A DNA stretch of 64,000 nt from assembly GCA_029204225.1 (NCBI GenBank), contig CM055107.1, forward strand, positions 49,470,546 to 49,534,545, written 5' to 3'. The notes under the pieces were generated by a model that saw nothing but the letters and a program-made list of their open reading frames with translations, ran no database searches and was not told the DNA's origin. This stretch comes from Diphasiastrum complanatum (Eukaryota > Streptophyta > Lycopodiopsida > Lycopodiales > Lycopodiaceae). This document shows positions 1 to 10,492 of the stretch, piece by piece. Each line of letters opens with the position of its first letter. The stretch's first letter is position 1. The translations under genes were made by a program, and so were the position numbers.

Positions 1-250
1 GCCAAAACACAAGCTTCACAAGGTTGAAGCTCCTTTGAAAGTGTCTTTGGTAGTCCAACTACTTTTCCTTCCTTGACCATAGATTGCATAGCCTTGAAAT
101 TGAGATATCCCAATCTCTTATGTCATAGGTCCTCCTGATGAACCTTGGTCTCATAAGCAACATCAGAAATGTTAGCACTCTCCCTAGAATCTAGCTTGTA
201 CAACTTTCCAACTCTAGATCGTCTACCTATCAGATTACACACTTGTCAAT
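1..250 (-). pseudogene. Copia pre-integrase fragment
   Basis: On the minus strand the sequence reads as the GAG_pre-integrase zinc region of a Ty1/Copia polyprotein: a GKLYKLD-like stretch, then L-stop-HKRLG, NFKAMQSMVKEGK and the start of a PKTLS-type segment. The conserved Trp of the LWHKRLGH motif is a TGA stop (123-125). The fragment is cut by the window edge and by the repeat that begins near position 250-280. No start codon or full domain is present, so it is a relic. Confidence 0.7.
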
Positions 251-280
251 ATAAAATTTGACATCCAATCCATTATCAAA

Positions 281-645
281 CAATTGTCCTACACTAATGA
301 GCAAAAGTGAGATGCATTTCCATTATGTTTTATACCATGGTTTATACCGAAGGGGCCTTTTTTCCATTAGTCACGGTATTACCCTCGATGAACAAAGTAT
401 TTAGGAATTCCTCTTGGCCTGCTTGACCCTCCCTATACTAACCCTCTCTATAACCCTCTGTATAACCCTTCCTATAACCCTCCCTATAAATCTTTGAAAA
501 ATATGTTAAAATTTGCAAGGCTTATACTGAGGCCAAATGACGAACTCGACGATCGAGCTTTCCGCTCCTCCCACGACTCATTTTTAATTCTATCTTAATA
601 AAAAATGCTCAAAAAAAGCGCAAAATCACGCGTCTTGTTGTAGTG
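281..645. mobile_element. CACTA transposon terminal fragment (copy A)
   Basis: The segment ends in TCTTGTTGTAGTG (633-645), whose reverse complement CACTACAACAAGA is a typical CACTA terminal inverted repeat. Inside it is a short degenerate tandem array of TATAACCCTCCC-like units (about 429-490), as found in CACTA subterminal regions. The same segment recurs at 21826-22211 with the identical 13-base terminus. No transposase is encoded here. Confidence 0.6.
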
Positions 646-1102
646 AATTTCGGGGGAAAAAAAAGGAGGTTGTTTAAAGCCTGAAATGTTAGTTTTTGAA
701 TAAGATGGAGGACATGGGATTGGAGATGTACATATGTTGTTGAAGGCCAAGATGAATCTATAAGATAAGCTTTTCCTGATTTACATGAATAAGGAGGACT
801 TGGGAAATCTTTCGTTTTTGAGGCAACTTGGTTCACACTAGCAAGAAATGTGTTTTGTGTACGTTTTGGTAGTTCAAAAGGGAAAAAGACAATTGGTCTA
901 GTTTTGATGCGATGGATATGTGCTTGGTAAGCAAATTTTTATCTTTTATCCATCAACCTCAAAAAAATAATAGGTTATGTTTGCAAGTTTTGGTTTATAT
1001 ATGCTCTAATCCTGATCACTTGCTTACGCGATGTATCTCTTTTCATCCACATTACGTTTCAAAATTCACCAAACAAATTGTGGATTCAGGTGCTGATGCC
1101 AA
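646..1102. repeat. Dispersed non-coding repeat, copy A
   Basis: This stretch is closely similar to 22212-22645 and its first part to 8133-8220 (an AAAAGGAGGT start, then the GATGGAGG(A/T)CATGGGA(C/T)TGGAGATGTGCATATG-type core, split here only for description). The short reading frames in it are not conserved between copies, so I treat it as non-coding. It ends exactly where a retrotransposon primer-binding site begins. Confidence 0.65.
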
Positions 1103-1114
1103 TGGTATCAGAGC
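1103..1114 (+). other. Primer-binding site for initiator tRNA-Met
   Basis: TGGTATCAGAGC matches the usual plant Copia PBS complementary to the 3' end of initiator tRNA-Met. It lies about 200 bases before a Copia gag start (1309). No LTR of this family precedes it; the flanking sequence is the dispersed repeat. Confidence 0.8.
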
Positions 1115-1308
1115 GTTGATTCTTCTTCAGGGCCTAATACTATTTCTATATTAGAGCAAAAGCTCTAATACTTGATATGTTTCATGATATGAAGTTGATA
1201 TCATATTCTTCAGTTCCTTTCATCTTTTGAGTATCAGATAATTGATTTCATTTTGTTAGCATTACTACATCTTAGTGTCATCGATACAATCGATAGACAA
1301 AGTTCCAG

Positions 1309-2956
1309 ATGGATTCTCAAAGTAAAGCTGATCTTATTACAGACAAGCTGAATGGATCCAATTATCATTTGTGAAAATTTAACATGAAAACCTTCTTAAT
1401 CGCCAATGAGTTATGGGATGTTGCTACAAGTACAGAAGTAAAACCTGAAGATGACACTGAAGACTCAGAGTGGAAATCGAAGGATGGTAAAGCTTTTGCA
1501 CTTATTATCCTCAATATATCAGATACAGAAATTAGACACATAGGTGAAGTTAAAACATCAAAAGACGTTTGGGACATCATGAACTCACTATATGACGTGA
1601 GGGACGTAGCTACTAGGTTACATCTACAAAGGAGATTCTCCACATTCAAGATGTCTAATGGTGATTCTCTTCAGAGGCACATCAACCAGTTTAAGAATCT
1701 CTTGCAACCAATGGCCACCGTCGGATTAGTCATAGACGATCAAGACACAATTATGACATAGCTTTCAAGCTTGTCCTCTACATATGAGAACTAGGTGATG
1801 ATCATATCGACACACTCAGATTTAATTCTTACTAAAGTTATCACTATGTTGCTGCAAGAAGACAATAGAAAAGTCAAGACACTTTGTCTACTTCCTCCTC
1901 TCAGGCTCTATATGTCAACAAAGGCTCTAAGCAATAGAAGAAAAAAATCTCCAAGAAGGCTGCAACGAATCAAAAGTTGACTCAAAGTCAAGTACAATCA
2001 TCAAATCCACAGTCAAAGAAGAAGAGGTTTTTCAGGTATTGCAAGTGCAATAGCCATGAGATCAATGATTGCTAAATTCTCCAAGCGAAGAATGCAGCCA
2101 AGCAACCTGATCAACAAGCAAACACAGTTTCATCATCTCCCTAGGTCGAAGTGGACGAAGGTGCATTCATGGTCAAAGACCAAAACACATTTTTGTATGA
2201 TTCATGGTGTCTTGATTATAGAGAAACTCAACACATGACCAATCAACGTGAGATTTTCAACTCTTACATGCCTTACAGCAGTATGAAGAAATTTGTTCAT
2301 CTCGGTGACAATAGTACTCACACTATTGAAGGTGAAGGTACTGTAAGATTGTAATTCCAGCATGATCAATTCAAACTGCTATTAAGGGTCTTATATATAC
2401 CTAAACTCTCTACAAATATGTTTTCAGTAAGTAGAATTACAAATTTAGGTCATAAGGTAGAATTCGAATCTGATCAATGCAAAATTATTGATAGGAGTAA
2501 TAAGATCGTTGCACTTGGCAAGAGGCATGGTTACTTATATAGATTGGCACATTGTTATTATGAGTCTAGTCAAGTCTTGAAAACCTCTGCTCTAGTCAAT
2601 AAAGCATTACTATGGCATCATCGCTTAGGACACTTGAATTAAGCATCTATTTTGAATATGTCTCGACAATCCATGGTTCTTGATCTCGACTATCTTTCTG
2701 GTAAGGTTGATCTCCCTGTCTGTCATAGCTGCATCTTTGGAAAAAAGGCTAGGATTCCTTTTAGATAAAACCATAGGCATGCAACAAAAGGTCTGTGAGA
2801 TGTTGTTCATATAGATATACGTGGACCTATGCAAACTCCTTCATTGCTATATGCAAAGTATTTCATTACTTTTATTGACGAATTCTCCAGAAAAACAGCT
2901 ATTCATTTCATTAAACAGAAATCAGAGGCTTTCATCAAATTCAGACAATTCAGAGC
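1309..2956 (+). pseudogene. Truncated Copia gag-protease-integrase polyprotein
   Basis: A Copia polyprotein in order: Gag starting at ATG 1309 with the NYHL-stop-KF region (TGA 1372-1374 replaces the conserved Trp) and a UBN2-type capsid region to about 1761; a CCHC knuckle near 2034-2075 with its first Cys changed to Phe; the protease site region near 2210, where the expected DSG reads DYR before TQHMT; the pre-integrase segment with LLWHHRLGHLN near 2610-2640; and the start of the integrase core (FITFIDEFSRK, about 2860). It stops mid-integrase at about 2956 where an LTR begins, so the rest of integrase, RT and RNase H are missing. Several stops and frameshifts make it non-functional. Closest relatives in the window are at 41872-42960 and 49797-50156. 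Confidence 0.85.
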
Positions 2957-2957
2957 A

Positions 2958-3146
2958 TGTTGAGAATCAAACTGACAAATGAAAGAACGGAATCTTAGGT
3001 GAATCGGCAAAGTGCATGCTATCACATGCGTTGCTAAAGATTGGACGTGACTTTCATCACTACTCCATTGTTCATTTTTTGATAGGCATAGTCATGCATT
3101 GGAAGTAGGAAGTTTTCGCATTACATTATCTATGCTATTTTCGACA
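2958..3146 (+). repeat. Copia LTR (~189 bp)
   Basis: Starts TGTTGAGAATC and ends TTTTCGACA (TG...CA). The second half matches the LTR at 50157-50340 on the opposite strand, which itself abuts a PBS. It is the 3' LTR of the truncated element at 1103-2956. No matching target-site duplication was found. Confidence 0.7.
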
Positions 3147-3535
3147 ATGTTGAGGCTCAGATTAGCGTGTAAAGTTCAGATGTACTTCTCACACGTGTGA
3201 GAGGCTGCTGGAGCTGTACTTTCACCAAAACTTCAATCTCGATCTAATCATATATTTATAGCCTTTGGTTGAATTGGTTATGCATTCGATCAATGTGCTC
3301 ATTGCAATATATAGAGGGCCAATAAAGACAAAGTGTTAGTGCCAATGTTATAAGGATGATGTAAAAAACCTTAATAGCATAGATAAAGTCCATGATTGAA
3401 AAATTCATTAATATTTGCATAGTTTAAATTTTTGATATCAATTCAAACATTAGTCTTCGAAATTGTTCTATCATTAAAAAAATAAAAAACATGAGAACCT
3501 TAGTCAAATTGGTAAGCTCGATTAAAGCCATGAAT
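3147..3535. other. AT-rich intergenic stretch
   Basis: No coding region or repeat recognised between the Copia LTR and the CACTA remnant. A short palindrome CACACGTGTG lies near 3191. Confidence 0.4.
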
Positions 3536-3539
3536 TTTT

Positions 3540-5590
3540 ATATCTGTACCTAGAGTGTACTGAACCAGCAATACCAACTTCTTGAACCAAGTGCACCAAT
3601 AGACGCACTTGTATGTCTAAAATAGAAGTCAGAAAATCCCTCTCAAACATACATACAGCCTCCACCATGTCTTCATGTTTTTTTTTGCATGTCCGGCTCG
3701 TGAATTTCCTTGTTGCATATCCATCTACATCATGTATATAATATATGTTTCATTTTGTCATTTGTTGTTATTGCAAATGAATCCATCTAAAAACAAACAA
3801 ATAACATAAAGATGTATAAATACCTCACAACCGTTGCTAGTTTGTTAATGGTCTCATGAAGATGCCCTATTACAGAACCACGAATTCACATTGGAAATAT
3901 ATATTCAAGCATTTTTAACCAGTCATGAGATTATAGACCATGAAGCTTTCCATCTGCTATGAATGATGTTCGCAATGAATGAGCAAAATTCGTTGGTGTT
4001 CTCATCTCAGAAATAACTGATCACACATACTTGTACTCTTCTTTACTAAGAATCCAACTTGCTCTTGGAATACTATGGGTATTATTTTCATCTGCACCCA
4101 ACTTTGGCCAATACTCTTTTCTTATTTTTGATAGTTGTAAGTCCTCTCGAGCATGTATACTATCTTTATCACCCGCCATGTGTTTCCATATTGATTCGGC
4201 CACATTTTTAAATATGTGCATTTGATCAAGCAAATGATTGATCAACAGATTATTCGAATATGGTATACAATGAAAAATAGATAGTCTATTCATACCATTT
4301 ATTGGCTCAGTCTCGGATTCAATCCAAAGTTTGTGCCAATCTGCCATTGACATTTTTGTTGGAGGATTTCTTGTCTCTTGTCTTCCCCCAAATCCTCTTT
4401 TTTGTGTATTCCTGAATGGATGATCTTCAGGCAAATATTTTCGATGATTTTCATATACAACTTTTTTCAAATGGCATGAGTGTCGATTATCAATATTTGG
4501 TCCACAAATGAGACACGCATGATGTCCAGAAATTGTAAAGCCTAATAGATTCAAACAAATAAACATAAGCATGTTCCACAGTATAATAACATGAAATTAT
4601 TAACAAATAGGCATGTTCCACAATACAGTAACACGAAATGATTACCTGAACAATCACCCAATCCTGGAAAGTCATGCATTGTCCACGTTAAAATGGCACG
4701 CATCTTAAAATTTCTTTTTTGGGGCTGATGTGAGATGTCTTAGCATTGTACCCCTTTCCAAAGTAGTTCTAATTGCTCAATTAAGGGTGCAAGGTAAACA
4801 TTCATATTTTTCACTTTATGTTTTCCAGGAATAAGAAGTGCTAACATTAGATGACCCTTTTTTATGCTCAACCAAGGTGGTATGTTATAATTCACCAAAA
4901 CCATGGGCCAAGTAGACCATGTGCTTGCTTTCACAGAAAAGGGATTCACCCCATCCGTTGTAAGCCCAAACCGCACATTTCTAGAATCACCTGCAAAACT
5001 TGGATATTGTTTGTCAATGTGTTTCCATGGAGAGAATTTGAGGGAACTCTCATTATCTCATCTAAAGAATGATGATTCGCATGCCAATCCATAAGCTCTA
5101 CAAGGGACTTGCAACGAAACATTTGTTGCAATCGTGGAATTACTTGAAAATGTCGTAGCACCTTGCATGGAATATTAGTCCCTTGTAAATCATCTCTATA
5201 ACGAGTGTCACATATCAGACATCTCCTAAGTGCTTGAAACTCAACTCGATACAATATGCAATCCTTTGGACATGCATGATTCAATTTGTAGTCCATTCCC
5301 AATGACTTTAACATCTTACGTGCCTCGGATCTTGTCTCTAGCATAACGTTTCCTTCTGGGAGTATCTTACACAATAATATGTACAAAACCAAATGAATCT
5401 ACCTAGTACATGTACAGTCAAAACTTGCTTGCAAGACAAAATACATTACACCACATCATGATGATCGTATACATCATCTATTAAATTATCCATGATATCA
5501 TTTTCATCATGCATAGATGCATCGTTGTCTGCACTTGAACTTGATTCAAAAGAGCTACGATGACGTTGAGGCCGATCTGCATAATCACGA
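3540..5590 (-). pseudogene. CACTA TNP2-like transposase, decayed
   Basis: Read on minus from the right: an acidic linker (near 5440-5580, including a DNLIDDVYD stretch), then LPEGN...ETRSEARKML, HACPKDCILYR and CLICDTRY (5392-5150), a region ending GLTTDGVNPF...WPMVLVNYNIPPW and PGKHKVKNMNVYLAPLIEQL (4976-4740), a zinc-like HACLICGP region (about 4515), the catalytic-region HLLDQMHIFKNV (about 4230), a GKLHGL-stop-SHDW segment (about 3940), and a DUF4218-like segment (FERDFLTSILDIQVRLLVHL, about 3660-3560). These match the Transposase_21 and DUF4218 organisation of En/Spm TNP2. Several stops and frame changes interrupt it. The DUF4216 tail expected further on is absent. The protein acts in family as a transposase binding element ends; this copy cannot be functional. 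Confidence 0.85.
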
Positions 5591-6750
5591 GCTTGCCTTT
5601 ATATGTGGACCATCATACGCCATCCTAAATGGCTGTAGAAGGCCACAAAGCTCCTCAAGTGGAGGAGCAAGAATCTGGGGCTCGGGAGACCGAGTTCGAG
5701 ACTTTTGTGAAGGATTATCTCCGGCCAAAAGGAATAAAATGAAATTTCTATGCCTTTCTGAAGAAGAATCCAAACAAGAGAGGGTGCCGCAAGATGCACC
5801 AAGTGAAGAATCTGCCAACCGTTATTATGATGTTAACGAGGATGGTAGTGTTATAAAAAATGTACGAGGCAATGTTGTAATTTGTCGAATTAGAGAGCTT
5901 GCCATGAAATACTTTGGAAATGACTTGTTTAACCCTTGGGCTAGTCAAGATGAGGACAACAAAGATAGAATCATTGCCATGTTGCATAAAGAATCTAATC
6001 AAGATGAAAAATTTGATAGAAATTGGGCCTTAACCAATATGTTCACTCATATTAGGCACAAACGACAAGCCGCAAGGAGGATGATTAGAGCAGGAAGGCG
6101 GAGGCCCGGTTGGGCTTCCAAAAAAGATTGGCGCAAAGTTGAGGTGGAACAAAAAAATCCCAATCCCGATCGGTTTGCGCAACAAAGGGAGGCTACACGG
6201 TCAAGGAGTGCCCTATTGGAGCAATCACATCTTGGTTCGGGGGGCAAAGCCAATACCCATGCCCAATTTGTAAGTAATTTTATTTTTATTTCATTTTAAG
6301 TAAATTTATATTGTTTTTATTTTATGTTATTGTTTTATTAACTAATCAATGTTGGTTTTGTGACTTTAGATTAATGATTTCGGAAGGCCTTTTACGAAAG
6401 CCGAATACAAGATCGGGTATCAACAAGGATACTCGGCTTTGGTGCATCACATGAAAGAAAAAGGGATATTGCCATTGGTAAGAATTAGTTTTTTATTGAT
6501 TTTTGTGCTTTAGAATTACTACATCTAAAAGGTGTTTAATCTAATGCTTGTATTTTTTGAATTTTGTAAAGAGGATTTCCATCAAGTGCACCAAGCAGAG
6601 AGGCCGATGATGAAAACGTTCCATTGGATCAAGGGGAGGAAGAAGAAGGTGAAGGTGAAGATGCAAATTCCATTAAAGATAATTAAGTATCTATTTAGTT
6701 TATCATGTAATGTGATAGATAAGTTGGGGCTTTTGATATCCCATTTTTGA
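5517..6750 (+). pseudogene. CACTA second ORF, TNPA / Transposase_24-like
   Basis: An open frame of 251 codons (5517-6269) runs to a clear donor GTAAGT. The next exon (6370-6477, after TTTAG) keeps the frame and ends at GTAAGA, and an acidic C-terminal exon follows near 6572-6690. The conserved part is 5790-6269: a DEDNKDRIIAMLHK stretch, RNWALTNMF, basic RHKRQAARRM, WASKKDWRK and the QSHLGSGGKAN end, which resembles the HTSGSKSF-type motif of plant transposase Ptta/En/Spm (PF03004). The first ~25 codons overlap the opposite-strand TNP2 linker, so the real start is probably downstream. It is divergently arranged with the TNP2 remnant and could have been an intact gene recently, but the third-exon frame does not join cleanly. 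Confidence 0.65.
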
Positions 6751-6759
6751 ATCTATGTA

Positions 6760-7180
6760 CTCTTTCTTTATCACAAGTATAAAAGTTTTTTGTAATTTTG
6801 TACATGATTGTCTTTGTATCAATTTTGTATATGATTGTCTTTGATATCAAACAATTAATGAATCAAACAAACAATGATTTATGTATGAGCATATTGAAAC
6901 ATACCTCATTGTCTCCCTTGATGATTGTTGATACTTGTGATTGGTCTTCTTTTGATGGCCTATCAACATCAACAACAACACCAACACCAACATGAAATAG
7001 TTAGTAAGTTAAGTAATGTACTAATTACAATTAAAAAAAACAAATGTAACATTCTCTATCATACAATCTAAAAAACCATCAACTCACATTAGTTACAATA
7101 TGCACATTAGTTACAATATGTTTTCCATAATCAATCTAAATCTAAGCATATATTTAGCTTCAAAAACTAAATCTTAAATA
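6760..7180. other. Non-coding spacer inside CACTA remnant
   Basis: AT-rich, with a short (CAACAC)-like tract near 6965-6990 and no recognisable gene. Confidence 0.4.
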
Positions 7181-7189
7181 ATGTATGGG

Positions 7190-7680
7190 TCTGTTCCCGC
7201 GACTTTTTTTTTGCAGAAAAAAAACTACGTGGCAATGTCATGCCCTTTCATTTTTCCTGGCACGCGTGGCAATATTCCAGAGACTGAGATTTTTTCATTG
7301 CCACGCATGGACAAAAAATGAAATGGCGTGGCACTACCACACGTGGCACTGCCAGGCACATATTTTTCTTTTTGCCATGCGTGGCAATAAAAAATCATTG
7401 TCCTTGGAATATTGCCACGCGTGGCAAAATTCCAAGAATTTGCGTGACACTGCCATGCGTGGTAGTGCCACGGCCTATTTAATTCAGCAATAATCTCTCC
7501 AGTAGACTTGGCGTGGTTGTGCCACGCGTGGCTGTGCCACGCATTTGAATTTTGAGCAATCTGCCGCCGGGAGGGAACGCTGGTGCTGGATTTTGTACTT
7601 GTTGCCACGCGATTTGCCACGTGAAACCAAATTGGTCTGCAATGCATCATGTGTTGTTTGCGTGGCTATGAGCATGGCAA
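7190..7680. repeat. Array of CACGCGTGGCA palindromic motifs
   Basis: About twenty copies of a TGCCACGCGTGGCA-type motif, whole or half, occur in both orientations over 490 bases, for example near 7260, 7300, 7390, 7420, 7460 and 7520. The spacers are unrelated AT-rich sequence. Dense, both-orientation short motifs are the hallmark of CACTA subterminal regions, where the second protein binds. It follows the TNPA-like gene, which fits. The apparent ORFs through it (7185-7684) are artefacts of the repeats. Confidence 0.7.
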
Positions 7681-7812
7681 ACAATAGTTATTTGTTGTTG
7701 TGTGTAGAGTCATAGCAAATTTTACCCATGCAGGTTGAGCAAGTACGGATGACACCAATTTACTCTCTTCTTAACTTGATTTGGTGGGACAATCAATGAC
7801 ATCCTCGAAGCT

Positions 7813-7983
7813 GGAATTAGGGGATTCAACTTTTTCATATTTGATGTCAAATGGTTCAAAGTTATTTGCAATGGTCACAATGCAACTATCAAGAAAGATG
7901 AGAATGGTTATTTTGTCATTGACTCCACAAAGTTTTGGACGGATCAAAGAGATAGATTTGTTTTTTCCCAACAATGTCGGCAG
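7813..7983 (+). pseudogene. CACTA TNP2 DUF4216 fragment
   Basis: Fifty-seven codons read FFIFDVKWFKVICNG, then KKDENGYFVIDSTKFW and a QQCRQVH end, matching the DUF4216 domain of TNP2 and the minus-strand copy at 59736-59972. A GTACAT follows the CAG at 7983 and could be a splice donor. It is on the opposite strand from the main TNP2 remnant at 3540-5590. Confidence 0.75.
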
Positions 7984-8132
7984 GTACATTTCTTTTTTGT
8001 CTTCAAGATGTCTATGCTTGTTTGTTGTCAATCAATTGATTTTAAGTATACTGCAAAAAATGTATATTGTGTGTATACTCAAGCAATTGTATCACATATA
8101 TAGATACTATTTATAAGTCAATATTTAATTTT

Positions 8133-9560
8133 AAAAAAAAGGAGGTTGTTTTAGAGCCTAAAACATGAGTTTTTGAGTAAGATGGAGGTCATGGGACTGG
8201 AGATGTGCATATGTTGTTGAACGGATTTCAATTCCAGCAGCACTTGTAAAAACCTTTGTCCTTCCAACAACCAAGCCACCAGAAAAGGAATCTACATGCA
8301 AGCTCATGTATAGGTCAAGGTATTTCATTCTACTAGCGCATCAATGTGTTGATTTTTTTTGTGAAACACATTGTAAGGATGTAGGATATGATAGTTCATA
8401 TAGTTGTTGCTTTCTAGTCGACTTTCTTATGCAAATGTTGCTGATTTTTATTTGATGTATTTGAGGTGTTTTGATTTTTTTTCAACACCTTTTGAATATT
8501 ACCAATGAGGAGATTTTGAAAACTACTTATATTCAGACTCAAGTGCCTAGTTATCTTACCTTGGGTTGCATGCACGTGTATCCTAATCTTAATCCAATAG
8601 TTCCTATAAGATTTGTTTCGAGGAAATTCAAATTGAGATTTTGAATTGATTGGAAAATTTCTAGGAAAATAAAATTTAGCATTGTCGACCAATTTTTAAA
8701 AATCCTGAAAAGTTGCAATTTTTGGCCTTGCTTTGCAAAGGTATTACTATGTAGCTATTTTTCGAGGTTGGTATTAAAAGAAATTCAACATTGATGGCCA
8801 AAATGTGGTGGTGGTCTAAACTTTTAAGGCTTGGCTTGGCTGTTAGGGCTTTTAAAGCTAGGGCTTGGATGTTAGGCATTCCAAGTGAAGTCTTCCAAAT
8901 GTTGAAATCTCAAATTCTGCACATGTAGGTTTTCTTTGATTTTGTTCCCGTATGAGTTCATGTAAAAACCTCTTATCATTTCCAAATACAGGGATCTCAC
9001 ATGTCTTTTAAATTGCAAACATGTTGTTTAGTGTGTTGAAATGTAGTATGCTTTCTTGGATCAATTTATTACATGCAAAAAATAACATAGCATGCATGCA
9101 TAGAGAGAACAAAAAACAACTTTAATTGGCTATTGCATGCTTAATTGTGAACATCGAGATTATAGTAATCATGTATGTGAGTAGGAGACTTAAAAGATGA
9201 TGCATGCTTGATTTCACATGTTCTAGTTTTTTCTCCTTCGTATTGTGCTCTCGCATGCTTGACTGATCAAATATGACAATTGAGAATATATGTTGGTAAT
9301 TTCTTTGTCAAAATATATTTATTGTATCTAATAGTGTCTTGTTTTGCATGATATATACAAAATGTCTTTCATATATTGGATGAAGATTTGATTGACTTTT
9401 TAGAGATGCGTCTGGAAGATTACATGATTGATGATTGGCGAAAATTATCCAAACTCGCGAATATTGTAAAGCTAATAACTTAGATATTGATCATAATTAT
9501 TGTGAATACTAGTCGTAATAATTTTGAATACTAGTCATGATTAAAGTGTATACTACCAAT
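8133..9560. repeat. Dispersed non-coding repeat, copy B
   Basis: Similar along its length to 22218-24060 but lacking about 440 bases that copy C has at 22315-22753. Shared landmarks include CCAGCAGCACTTGT, CCTTCCAACAACCAAGC, GTTTTGATTTTTTTTCAACA and a GCATGCATG-rich block near 9090. ORFs in it are not conserved between copies. It lacks the CACTA terminus found in copies A and C. Confidence 0.75.
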
Positions 9561-9671
9561 ATGGACTGCAGCAAACCTATATGTAGAAACACAAGGAGAT
9601 TGAAGGATGCTCGTATACTCAGATAGAAAGATCCCAACAAATAAATACCCTACATAAGTAATAGTGACCAT

Positions 9672-10289
9672 CTAGCAAATATCCTCGGATGGAAAATGTG
9701 TAACGGTAAGGGCCAAAGGTGCATGAATCATGTCAGGAACCGTAGAAATATCATGAGGCAGATCACAAACCTCAAGCAGAGATTCATGGAGTAAAGCGAA
9801 AGAAGATACAACCTGATCACCAATAGCTAGGGAGCCATCAAACATTGACCCGTGAAGAACCCAATAGAAATCAGTAGGAACATCGACCATAACGGACTCA
9901 AGAGATAGAGGTATAGAGACCAATGGAGAAGGTATTGCACCAACCACTAAACCAGGAGGGCTAAGGTGCAGAGATCCATGGAGTAAAGTGAAAGAAGATA
10001 CAACCTGATCACCAATAGCTAGGGAGCCATCAAACGTTGACCTGTGAAGAACCCCATAGAAATCAGCAGGAACATCGGCCATAACAGACTCAAGAGATAG
10101 AGATATAGAGACCAATGGAGAAGGTATTGCACCAACCACCAAACCAGGAGGGCTATCTAAAGTATGTGCAAAAGCAATAGTAGAAATACCACCAAGGTAT
10201 ATGGCCTCAATATCAATGAAAATAGGAATGACCACTGTATACGATATCTGTGAATCAAGACATATAGGTGCAACGCACGCAGCAACCAT
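9672..10289 (-). CDS. 205-aa ORF with a tandem 64-residue repeat
   Basis: A minus-strand ORF from 10289 to 9672. Residues ~47-110 and ~111-172 are two copies of a 64-residue unit starting SPPGLVVGAIPSPLVSI and containing FDGSLAIGDQVVSSF; the DNA period is 192 bases (9781 and 9973). The units differ by only a few substitutions, so the duplication is recent. There is no recognisable domain; composition is hydrophobic and Ser/Pro-rich. It ends about 200 bases left of an LTR (10493), so it may be the internal part of a retroelement rather than a host gene. Function unknown, and expression is not shown. Confidence 0.3.
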   Translation of the reverse strand: MVAACVAPICLDSQISYTVVIPIFIDIEAIYLGGISTIAFAHTLDSPPGLVVGAIPSPLVSISLSLESVMADVPADFYGVLHRSTFDGSLAIGDQVVSSFTLLHGSLHLSPPGLVVGAIPSPLVSIPLSLESVMVDVPTDFYWVLHGSMFDGSLAIGDQVVSSFALLHESLLEVCDLPHDISTVPDMIHAPLALTVTHFPSEDIC

Positions 10290-10480
10290 CTATAAATCCA
10301 AAGCAACATCAATCTGAGGAAGAGGACCCATGGATGGTGAAAGTGAAGCAGCAACTGATGTACCTAAATGGAAAAAAAAGTTTCATCCTGAGCCTTTGGC
10401 AGGATATGCATAAATTGCTTCCCCAACCAAAGCCCCAAGTAAAAAATCTCGCGAGGTGTCATGGGACCACGACCAGTTTT

Positions 10481-10492
10481 GGTGGGGGATAC
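10481..10492 (+). other. Polypurine tract candidate
   Basis: GGTGGGGGATAC lies directly before the TG start of the LTR at 10493, the expected place for the second-strand primer of a plus-oriented LTR retrotransposon. Confidence 0.45.

Noticed and set aside
7185-7684. Three overlapping ORFs (102, 141 and 66 codons)
   Set aside because: They run through the CACGCGTGG array; their His/Ala/Trp-rich repeats come from the DNA motif and occur in several frames on both strands.
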